Assembly (NCBI GenBank): GCA_023452965.1 | Contig: JAEXUU010000644.1 | Location: 1 to 5,789 of the forward strand | DNA length: 5,789 bases | Source: Pseudomonadota bacterium | GTDB taxonomy: Bacteria > Pseudomonadota > Alphaproteobacteria > Rhizobiales > Beijerinckiaceae | Reading direction: 5' to 3' | Shown here: piece after piece, positions 1 to 5,335 of the stretch | Layout of the letters: each line of letters starts with the position of its first letter | Numbering within the stretch: the stretch's first letter is position 1 | Position numbers and translations under genes: made by a program | Notes under the pieces: generated by a model | What the model saw: the letters and a program-made list of their open reading frames with translations, nothing else | The model's database searches: none | Told to the model about the DNA's origin: nothing

Positions 1-367
1 TCTCCGGCCGGTCGGCCGTGAGCGAGCCCATGCCGCCGGCGAGCACCGGCCAGCGGCCATTGCCCTGGCCGAACTCGCCATGGCAGCTCGCGCATTGCGC
101 CTGGAAGAGCTCGTCGCCCTGCTTCACCGTGCCCTTGCCGGGCGGCAGGCCCTTGCCGTCGGGCCGCACGGCGATGTCCCAGGCCCTGATCTCCTCGGAC
201 AGGGCGGGGCGGCCGAGGCCGAGCGCCGGCGCCTTGGCAGCGGGAGTGTGAGCAGGCGCGGCGGCTTTCGCCTGCGGCTTCGCGGTCTGGGCGATCAGCG
301 GGCCGGTGCCGAGGATCGCGAGACCCGCCAAGCCCGCCAGCAGAACCGGCTTAAGCGATCTCGACAT
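1..367 (-). CDS. soxD: SoxD, cytochrome c subunit of sulfane dehydrogenase SoxCD (5' part, cut by window edge)
   Basis: The first 122 codons of a c-type cytochrome are visible; the gene continues beyond the left edge. The start is the ATG at 367-365, with a GGGGAG ribosome site (375-380) seven bases upstream. Residues 1 to about 27 form a Sec-type signal peptide (MSRSLK, then a Leu/Ala/Gly-rich core). An Ala/Pro/Lys-rich linker follows to about residue 48. The haem motif CASCH is at residues 92-96, and M113 in a GGMGS context is a candidate axial ligand. In the family, SoxD carries electrons from the SoxC molybdenum centre during oxidation of the SoxY-bound sulfane sulfur in the periplasm. 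SoxD of Paracoccus has two haems, but any second site here would lie outside the window. The start overlaps the end of soxC by 17 bases, which suggests translational coupling. The assignment rests on the haem motif plus position directly after soxC. Confidence 0.93.
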   Translation of the reverse strand, partial: MSRSLKPVLLAGLAGLAILGTGPLIAQTAKPQAKAAAPAHTPAAKAPALGLGRPALSEEIRAWDIAVRPDGKGLPPGKGTVKQGDELFQAQCASCHGEFGQGNGRWPVLAGGMGSLTADRPE

Positions 368-1628
368 TCTCGGTCTCCCCGTTCGGCCGGACCTGCCAGG
401 TCTGTATGCCATTGTTGTGGTAGATGGAGTTGACCCCGCGGACCTTGCGCAGCTCCGCCTTGGTCGGCTGGACATAGCCGGTGGAATCGATGGCGCGCGA
501 CTGGATCAGCAACTCCTGGCCGGCCCAGTCGAAATCGACATAGAAGCGGGTCAGCGACTTCTCGAGCACCGGCCCGTCGATCCTGGCCGACTGCCAGTTC
601 TTGCCGCCGTCGAGCGTGACGTCGACGCGCTTGATCGTGCCGCGCCCTGACCAGGCGAGGCCGGAGAGGACGTTGCGGCCCTTGTGCTTGAGGGGAGCCT
701 GAGGCGACGGATTGGTCACCACCGACTTGGCGTCCATGATGAAGGTGTAACGGCGCGAGCGGCCATCGGCGAGCAGGTCGGTGTATTTCGAGGTCTCCTC
801 GCGGGCCTGCCAGGGCATGTCGCCGACCTCGATCCGGCGCAGCCATTTCACCCAGATGTTGCCTTCCCAGCCCGGCACGACGGCGCGTAGCGGGTAGCCC
901 TGCTCGGGTCGGAGCGCCTCGCCGTTCATGGCGAAGGCGATCAGCACGTCGTCGAGCGCCTTCATCACCGGCAGCGAGCGGTTCATGCCGGAGGAATCGG
1001 CGCCTTCCAGCATCAGCCATTTGGCGTTGGGCTTGAGGCCGGCCTCGGCGAGCAGTAGTTTCAGCGGCACGCCGGTATACATGACGTTGTGGACCATGCC
1101 GTGGGTGAACTGGCAGCCATTGAGCTGCGCACCGCGCCACTCCATGCCGGAATTGGCGGCGCATTCGAGGAAGTGGACATGGTTCTGGCGCGGCATGCGC
1201 TTGATGTCTTCCATGGTGAAGACCAGCGGCTTCTCGACCAGCCCATGGATCATCAGCCGGTGATTGGCCGGGTCGATATCGGCAATGCCGCCATGGTGGC
1301 GCTCGAAGCACAGGCCGGACGGGGTGATGATCCCGTCGAGCTCGTGCAGCGGCGTGAAGTTCACCGAGGATTCGGGCGAGGCCGTCAGCCAGGAGACGTC
1401 GCGGCGCATGACATGCTTCTCGAAGCGCGAGGGCGTGCCATAGGGACGCTTGTCGACGCCTTCGCCGAGATAGCGGTTCCAGTCCTGGACCTCGGTGATC
1501 AGCGGATCGGGCGCGGGGGCCTGGGCGCGCGCGGGCAGGGCGGAGGCGGCAAGGCCTGCGCCGGCCGCTCCGGCCGCGCCGAGGAAGCGGCGGCGGCTGA
1601 GAGGCCCGGCCTGTGGTTCGGAACTCAT
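351..1628 (-). CDS. soxC: SoxC, molybdenum cofactor subunit of sulfane dehydrogenase
   Basis: A complete 425-residue protein of the sulfite oxidase family, full length for SoxC. It begins with a twin-arginine (Tat) leader, SRRRFLG at residues 11-17, followed by an Ala/Gly-rich core ending near ALPARAQA (30-37), as expected for a cofactor-loaded periplasmic enzyme. The molybdopterin domain holds ERHHGG (109-114) and HFLECAANSG (152-161), where C156 is the expected Mo-ligating cysteine. LRAVVPGWEGN (247-257) is another conserved family segment. The C-terminal part (about 295-425) is the Ig-like dimerisation domain, with DVTLDGGKNW at 336-345. With SoxD the enzyme removes six electrons from the sulfane sulfur left on SoxY, so its presence marks the complete Sox pathway without sulfur storage. 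The start has a modest AGGACG ribosome site at 1636-1641. It sits 46 bases after soxB and overlaps soxD at its end. No odd residues or frame breaks were seen. Confidence 0.97.
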   Translation of the reverse strand: MSSEPQAGPLSRRRFLGAAGAAGAGLAASALPARAQAPAPDPLITEVQDWNRYLGEGVDKRPYGTPSRFEKHVMRRDVSWLTASPESSVNFTPLHELDGIITPSGLCFERHHGGIADIDPANHRLMIHGLVEKPLVFTMEDIKRMPRQNHVHFLECAANSGMEWRGAQLNGCQFTHGMVHNVMYTGVPLKLLLAEAGLKPNAKWLMLEGADSSGMNRSLPVMKALDDVLIAFAMNGEALRPEQGYPLRAVVPGWEGNIWVKWLRRIEVGDMPWQAREETSKYTDLLADGRSRRYTFIMDAKSVVTNPSPQAPLKHKGRNVLSGLAWSGRGTIKRVDVTLDGGKNWQSARIDGPVLEKSLTRFYVDFDWAGQELLIQSRAIDSTGYVQPTKAELRKVRGVNSIYHNNGIQTWQVRPNGETENVEIA

Positions 1629-1658
1629 GGGCGTTCGTCCTGTTTGATCGCGGGCAGC

Positions 1659-1672
1659 CGGCCTGAAGGCCG
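1659..1672. repeat. Short hairpin in the soxB-soxC spacer
   Basis: CGGCC (1659-1663) and GGCCG (1668-1672) pair around a 4-base loop directly after the soxB stop codon. The stem is only five pairs, without a U-run. It may be chance, or a minor mRNA processing point between soxB and soxC. Confidence 0.25.
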
Positions 1673-1674
1673 TG

Positions 1675-3372
1675 TCAGGCCCCGGTGACTTTCACGGCGT
1701 CGTTCGGCTTGATGGTGATCGTCTTGGTCGCGGCGACGTGGTCGCGCACCACGTCCCAGATCGGCGGGCCTTGCGTGCCCTCGTTGACGCTGGCCCAGCC
1801 GGAGACGACGTATTTCTTCGCGGCCTCGATCGGCTGGCCGGATTTCAGATGAGTCAGGCCGGAGATGCGGCTGCCCATCGGCTTGCCGACATCGATCGCG
1901 TAGCCCATGCCGCCGACGCGGACCATGTCGCCGCCGCCCTGGAAATAGGGGTCCGGGTGGAAGATGTTGTCGGCGACGTCCTCGAGGATCTCCTTGAGCT
2001 GCGCGCCGGTCATCTCCATGCGGTAGCAGTTGGGATAAGTGATCGCGGTGGCGTTGGTGATCGCCTCCCAGGTGATGGCGTCGCCCGGCAGCAGGCTGCC
2101 GCCCCAGCGGAACCCCGGCGAGAGCGCGATCTCGGCGTCGCGCTGGCTGAGCATCGCGTCGCAGATCAGATCGTCGAAGGAGCCGTTGAAATTGCCGCGG
2201 CGGTAGAGCAGCGACTCCGTCCGGCCGATCTCCTTGGCGAGATCGGCGGCGTAGGGCTCGCGGACCTTCTTGATCAGCGCCGCCATCTCGGCATCCGGGG
2301 CAATGGCGTCGGAGAAGACCGGCATCAGCTTGAAGCGGATGTCGGAGACCTTGCCGTCCTTCACCGCGATGTCGAGCCGCGACAGGAACTTGCCATGCGA
2401 GCCGGAGGCGACGAGCACGGTGTCGCCGACCCGGATCATCCCCGGCATCGCGTCATGGGTATGGGCGGTCAGGATGATGTCGAGGCCCTTGACCCTGGAG
2501 GCCAGCTTCTTGTCGACGTCGAAGCCGTCATGGGAGAGCAGCACGACGATGGCGGCGCCCTCGGCGCGGGCTTCCTCGACCTGTTTCTGGATTTCCTCCT
2601 CGCGGATGCCGAACTCCCAGTCGGGGAACATCCAGCGCGGATTGGCGATCGCCGTGCGGGGCAGGGCCTGGCCGATCACGGCGACCTTGACGCCGCCCTT
2701 CTCGAAGACCTTGCGCGGCGGGAAGACCGGCTCGTTCCATTCCTTGTCGCGGATGTTCTGGGCGAGGAAGGCGAAGGAGGCGCTCTCGGCGATCTCCTTG
2801 ACCCGCTCGGCCCCGAGCGTGAACTCCCAATGGCCGACCATGGCGTCGGTCTTCAGCGCCGACATCACGTCGACCATGTCCTGGCCCTTGCTCTGGAGCG
2901 AGCTCCAGCTGCCCTGCCAGGTGTCGCCGCCGTCGAGCAGCAGAACCTTGTCGTCGCCGCGCTCGGCCCGGATCGCCTTGGCGAGGGTCGCGACGCGGTC
3001 GAGCCCGCCCATCCGGCCATAGGTCTTGGCCAGGCTGACGAAATCATCGGAGGTCAGCGCGAAAGCGTCGGCCGAACCGGCAGCGATCTTGAAGTGCTCG
3101 CGGAACTCGGCGTCGACGAGATGCGGGGGCTGGCCCTTGGCCGCGCCGACACCGAGATTGACCGAGGGCTCGCGGAAATGCAGCGGCATCAGCTGCGCGT
3201 GGATGTCGGTGACATAGAGAAGCGTCACCGTGCCCAGCGGATCGAAGCGCAGAATATCGGCCTGGGAGAGCTTTTGCTGGGCCACCGCCCGGCCGAGCGG
3301 GCCGAGGCCGGAGGCCGTGGCGATCGCCGCTGCGGCCGCCGTGGCCTGAAGGAATTCGCGTCGTGAGACCAT
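1675..3372 (-). CDS. soxB: SoxB, dimanganese S-sulfosulfanyl-L-cysteine sulfohydrolase
   Basis: A complete 565-residue protein with the normal SoxB length, in the metallophosphoesterase/5'-nucleotidase superfamily. It hydrolyses the terminal sulfone from the cysteine-S-thiosulfonate on SoxY, releasing sulfate in the periplasm. A Tat leader is present (SRREFL at 3-8, Ala-rich core, cleavage near AVAQ, 29-32). Metal-site motifs appear in order: TDIHAQL (55-61; D56, H58), GGDTWQG (148-154; D150), GHWEF (180-184), LLSHDGFD (278-285; H281) and LTAHTHD (301-307; H304, H306). GHWE replaces the GNHE of true 5'-nucleotidases; this is characteristic of SoxB and argues against a nucleotidase. The C-terminal domain (about 375-565) resembles the 5'-nucleotidase substrate-binding domain. 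The start has an AGAGGA ribosome site at 3379-3384. The spacer to soxZ carries two inverted repeats that could lower expression relative to soxYZ. Confidence 0.98.
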   Translation of the reverse strand: MVSRREFLQATAAAAAIATASGLGPLGRAVAQQKLSQADILRFDPLGTVTLLYVTDIHAQLMPLHFREPSVNLGVGAAKGQPPHLVDAEFREHFKIAAGSADAFALTSDDFVSLAKTYGRMGGLDRVATLAKAIRAERGDDKVLLLDGGDTWQGSWSSLQSKGQDMVDVMSALKTDAMVGHWEFTLGAERVKEIAESASFAFLAQNIRDKEWNEPVFPPRKVFEKGGVKVAVIGQALPRTAIANPRWMFPDWEFGIREEEIQKQVEEARAEGAAIVVLLSHDGFDVDKKLASRVKGLDIILTAHTHDAMPGMIRVGDTVLVASGSHGKFLSRLDIAVKDGKVSDIRFKLMPVFSDAIAPDAEMAALIKKVREPYAADLAKEIGRTESLLYRRGNFNGSFDDLICDAMLSQRDAEIALSPGFRWGGSLLPGDAITWEAITNATAITYPNCYRMEMTGAQLKEILEDVADNIFHPDPYFQGGGDMVRVGGMGYAIDVGKPMGSRISGLTHLKSGQPIEAAKKYVVSGWASVNEGTQGPPIWDVVRDHVAATKTITIKPNDAVKVTGA

Positions 3373-3396
3373 GCTTCATCCTCTGGACGAACGCGT

Positions 3397-3433
3397 GCGC
3401 GCCGCCCCTGCGCGCTGCCCACCGGCGGCGCGC
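3397..3433. repeat. 10-bp inverted repeat in the soxZ-soxB spacer
   Basis: GCGCGCCGCC (3397-3406) and GGCGGCGCGC (3424-3433) are perfect reverse complements with a 17-base loop. The all-G/C stem would be very stable in the soxZ-soxB mRNA and ends only a short distance before the soxB ribosome site at 3379-3384. No U-run follows, so it is not a standard terminator; attenuation or protection of the upstream soxYZ message is possible. Confidence 0.5.
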
Positions 3434-3451
3434 CTTTCGTGATCAGGTGGT

Positions 3452-3468
3452 GGCCGGCCGCGCCGGCC
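3452..3468. repeat. 7-bp inverted repeat just after soxZ
   Basis: GGCCGGC (3452-3458) and GCCGGCC (3462-3468) are perfect reverse complements around a 3-base loop, eight bases beyond the soxZ stop codon. It forms the first of two tandem stems in the 104-base spacer before soxB. It has no U-run. Its position at the 3' end of soxYZ fits an mRNA-stabilising or partial termination stem, but short GC palindromes are also common by chance in DNA this GC-rich. Confidence 0.4.
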
Positions 3469-3476
3469 GCAGCGTC

Positions 3477-3806
3477 TCAGCCGACCGTCAGCTTGTTCTT
3501 GGCGGTGTATTCGGAGCCGTCGTCATCCTTCCAGGTGAAGGTGAACTCGCCCGATTCCGTCGCCTTGAAGAAGAAGGACTGGTAGGGGTTGGCGGAAATC
3601 GCCGGGTGCCAGTCGGCCGAGAAGACCGGCTTGCCGTTGAAGCTGGCGCTGAACTTGTTGAGGATCTTGCGCGGGATCGTCTGGCCCTGCGCGTCCTTGC
3701 GCTGGCCCGATTCCATCTCGTGCGAAATCAGCGTCTTGATCTCGATCAGCTCTCCGGCGGCGGCCTTGGCCGGCACGCGCACGCGCGGGGTGGGCTTGGT
3801 GGTCAT
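3477..3806 (-). CDS. soxZ: SoxZ, sulfur carrier partner subunit of SoxYZ
   Basis: A complete 109-residue protein, typical SoxZ size. It binds SoxY and provides the scaffold on which SoxY presents its sulfur-loaded C-terminus to SoxXA, SoxB and SoxCD. It has no signal peptide and no cysteine, as usual for SoxZ, which is exported as a complex with Tat-targeted SoxY. Recognisable segments are VRVPAKAAAGELIEIKTLISH (residues 9-29, family N-terminal strand), ADWHPAISANPY (64-75) and FTFTWKDDDG (88-97). The reading frame stays open upstream to 3998, but that extension runs into soxY. The start at 3806 is fixed by the ribosome site AAGGTGAGG at 3815-3823 and by homology of the MTTKPTPRVRVP start to SoxZ. 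It lies 53 bases after soxY. Confidence 0.97.
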   Translation of the reverse strand: MTTKPTPRVRVPAKAAAGELIEIKTLISHEMESGQRKDAQGQTIPRKILNKFSASFNGKPVFSADWHPAISANPYQSFFFKATESGEFTFTWKDDDGSEYTAKNKLTVG

Positions 3807-3859
3807 GGGAGCATCCTCACCTTGAAACGTCTTTTTTCGTTGAACCGGCGGGGCTGAGC

Positions 3860-4315
3860 TTAGCCGCCGCAGCCGCCGATCGTGACCTTGATGTTGGCCT
3901 TGGCCATGTGCAGCGCGCCGTTCGACATCTCGGCGACGCAGACGATGTTCTGGGTCTGGGCGAGCCGCATGCGGGTCGCGGCCGAGGCTTTGCCGCATGC
4001 CGGCGTGAAGTGATAGGTCACGATGCCCGGCTGCGGATTGCCGTCGGCATAGATGTGGACCGCCTTGACGTAGTCGGCATCGGTCATCGGGCTGTCGATC
4101 TCGACATTGACCGGCACGACGAGGCCGTTCTCGGCGATCTCCGGCACGTCGAGCTTGATCTTGCCCTCGGCCATCGCCTTGTCGCCGTAGAGCTTCTTGA
4201 TTTCGGCCGCGACGGCCTTCTCGTCGGCGAAGGCCAGCCGCGAGCCCAGAAGGCTGGCGAAAGCGGCGACGGCGCCGGCCGTGATCGTGCTGCGGCGCGT
4301 AAGCCCTGAAGACAT
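3860..4315 (-). CDS. soxY: SoxY, sulfur carrier subunit of SoxYZ
   Basis: A complete 151-residue protein that covalently carries the pathway intermediates. It ends in GGCGG (147-151), the flexible swinging arm whose C149 (codon 3869-3871) is the sulfur attachment site. The N-terminus (LTRRSTITAGAVAAFASLLG, residues 5-24) is a Tat leader ending near AFA at 28-30. The mature part is an Ig-like domain, with VPVNVEIDSPM (67-77) and AVHIYADGNPQP (85-96). An oddity is two further cysteines, C107 (HFTPACGKA) and C126 (NIVCVAEM), reported separately. The frame is open to 4534, but the start at 4315 is chosen because it has a near-perfect ribosome site AAAGGAGG (4323-4330) seven bases away and a leader right after it. 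It is the first gene of the leftward group, divergent from soxA. Confidence 0.97.
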   Translation of the reverse strand: MSSGLTRRSTITAGAVAAFASLLGSRLAFADEKAVAAEIKKLYGDKAMAEGKIKLDVPEIAENGLVVPVNVEIDSPMTDADYVKAVHIYADGNPQPGIVTYHFTPACGKASAATRMRLAQTQNIVCVAEMSNGALHMAKANIKVTIGGCGG

Positions 4316-4322
4316 CGGAATT

Positions 4323-4330
4323 CCTCCTTT
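4323..4330 (-). promoter_or_regulatory. Strong ribosome binding site of soxY
   Basis: The minus strand reads AAAGGAGG, seven bases before the ATG at 4315. It is the best Shine-Dalgarno match in the window and fixes the soxY start within a longer open frame. It fits the need for abundant carrier protein relative to the enzymes. Confidence 0.8.
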
Positions 4331-4379
4331 GAAATGTTCTTGTTTCGCTCTTGACGGCGGGGCCGGCTCGCGATCATTC

Positions 4380-4392
4380 TCACGTATCGTGA
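4380..4392. promoter_or_regulatory. Perfect 13-bp palindrome, candidate operator
   Basis: TCACG-TAT-CGTGA is a perfect inverted repeat with a 3-base centre, placed at the edge of the AT-rich island between soxY and soxA. It overlaps the guessed -10/start region of both divergent promoters, where a dimeric repressor would act. Known sox clusters are often controlled by SoxR, an ArsR-family repressor, but no regulator gene is in this window and I cannot match the site to a published SoxR operator. Confidence 0.4.
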
Positions 4393-4414
4393 TATTGTTT
4401 TTTGTGAATGTAAA

Positions 4415-4437
4415 GCCCCTCCGATGAGACGAGGGGC
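4415..4437. repeat. 7-bp inverted repeat in the soxA leader
   Basis: GCCCCTC (4415-4421) and GAGGGGC (4431-4437) are exact reverse complements around a 9-base loop. In soxA mRNA this would make a stable stem-loop about 54 bases before the start codon. On the minus strand the stem is followed by TTTA, weakly terminator-like, but the U-run is too short for a convincing intrinsic terminator. Confidence 0.4.
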
Positions 4438-4490
4438 GTACAGCACAGGCCGGGAAACCACGGCCGCGAGAGGGAACGAAAGGGCAAGGG

Positions 4491-5324
4491 ATGAAGCTCC
4501 CCATGATCGGGGCGGCCGTGCTGGCTGCCGCCATGACAATGGCCGCAGGCCACCTGACCGCGCAGTCGCCACCGCTCGACGATAGCGAAAAGGAAATCGA
4601 GCGCTATCGCCAGATGCTCTCGGACCCGTTCTCGAATCCGGGCTTCCTGGCGGTCGACCGCGGCGAGGTGCTCTGGGCCGAAAAGCGCGGCACCAAGAAC
4701 GTCTCGCTCGAGGGCTGCGACCTCGGCGAGGGGCCGGGCAAGCTCGAAGGCGCCTTCGCCAAGCTGCCGCGCTATTTCGCCGACGCCGACAAGGTGATGG
4801 ATACCGAGCAACGCCTGCTCTGGTGCATGGACAAGCTCCAGGGGCTCGACACCAAGGATGTGGTGCTGCGGCGCTTCTCGGGCCCGGCCCGGGCCTCCGA
4901 CATGGAGGATCTCGTCGCCTTCATCGCCAACAAGTCGAGCGAGATGAAGATTCAGCCGCAGCTCTCCCATCCCAAGGAAAAGGAGATGGCGGCGGTCGGC
5001 GAGGCGCTGTTCTACACCCGCGGCGGCGTCAACGACTTCTCCTGTGCCACCTGCCATGCCGAGGAAGGCAAGCGCATCCGCCTGCAGGGGCTGCCGAACC
5101 TTTCGGTGAAGGGCAAGACCGCGCAGGAGACGATGGCTTCCTGGCCGACCTATCGCGTCTCGCAGAGCGCGTTGCGCACCATGCAGCACAGGCTCTGGGA
5201 CTGCTATCGCCAGCAGCGCTGGCCGGTGCCGGGCTATGGCACCGACGCCCTGACCGCTCTCACCGTCTTCCTGCAGAAGCAGGCTGAAGGCGGCGAGATC
5301 AAGGTTCCGTCGATCAAGCGCTGA
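4491..5324 (+). CDS. soxA: SoxA, c-type cytochrome subunit of L-cysteine S-thiosulfotransferase SoxXA (monohaem type)
   Basis: A complete 277-residue protein. With SoxX it oxidatively couples thiosulfate to C149 of SoxY. Residues 1 to about 24 are a Sec signal peptide ([15 protein letters not shown], then HLTA before QS). The single haem motif is CATCH at 185-189. C238 in [10 protein letters not shown] (236-245) matches the conserved cysteine that ligates this haem and is found as a persulfide in the family. At the N-terminal haem position there is only C76 (EGCDLG), with C112 (LLWCMD) as the likely disulfide partner. This is therefore the monohaem SoxA of the Starkeya novella type, not the dihaem Paracoccus/Rhodovulum form. 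AAAGGG at 4479-4484, six bases upstream, supports the start. A second ATG at 4504 is possible but would shorten the leader's n-region. soxX follows after 11 bases. Confidence 0.97.
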   Translation: MKLPMIGAAVLAAAMTMAAGHLTAQSPPLDDSEKEIERYRQMLSDPFSNPGFLAVDRGEVLWAEKRGTKNVSLEGCDLGEGPGKLEGAFAKLPRYFADADKVMDTEQRLLWCMDKLQGLDTKDVVLRRFSGPARASDMEDLVAFIANKSSEMKIQPQLSHPKEKEMAAVGEALFYTRGGVNDFSCATCHAEEGKRIRLQGLPNLSVKGKTAQETMASWPTYRVSQSALRTMQHRLWDCYRQQRWPVPGYGTDALTALTVFLQKQAEGGEIKVPSIKR

Positions 5325-5335
5325 GGGGCAACGAG

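Larger units (their letters stand above)
4316..4490. promoter_or_regulatory. Divergent soxY/soxA control region
   Basis: This 175-base gap separates the two diverging groups, so both main promoters should lie here. It contains an AT-rich island at 4380-4414 (25 of 35 bases A/T) in an otherwise GC-rich window. Candidate elements are TTGACG (4351-4356) as a -35 box for soxA with a poor -10 near 4374-4380, and TTTACA on the minus strand (4409-4414) as a -35 box for soxY with a poor -10 near 4386-4391. The -10 matches are weak, so the exact promoters are guesses; the presence of a control region is a firm inference from the gene layout. Confidence 0.7.

Noticed and set aside
295..1311. Long open frames in other frames over soxC (for example 295-1311 minus and 1089-1688 plus).
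   Set aside because: They are Arg/Ala/Pro-rich shadows with no recognisable domain, inside a complete soxC with intact motifs.
2830..2835. GHWE in SoxB in place of the GNHE motif of the metallophosphoesterase superfamily, as a sign of a broken active site.
   Set aside because: This change is a known mark of SoxB proteins, and the remaining metal-binding motifs are intact.
1672..3366. A 564-codon open frame on the plus strand, antisense to almost all of soxB.
   Set aside because: It mirrors soxB nearly end to end, and its translation is a low-complexity run rich in Gly, Ala, Arg, Asp and Leu, as expected when a GC-rich gene is read backwards. No domain or convincing leader is visible. soxB is unmistakable.
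3807..3998. A possible longer SoxZ starting at 3998.
   Set aside because: The extra 64 residues overlap the 3' end of soxY and match nothing in SoxZ. A good ribosome site precedes the ATG at 3806.
4316..4534. A possible longer SoxY starting at 4534.
   Set aside because: The extension crosses the AT-rich control region and soxA's start, while the start at 4315 has the best ribosome site in the window and a Tat leader directly after it.
4380..5189. A 269-codon open frame on the minus strand, opposite soxA and reaching into the divergent gap.
   Set aside because: It is a codon-bias shadow of soxA: the composition is antisense-like, and it would run through the soxY promoter region. The soxA frame carries the haem motif and signal peptide.
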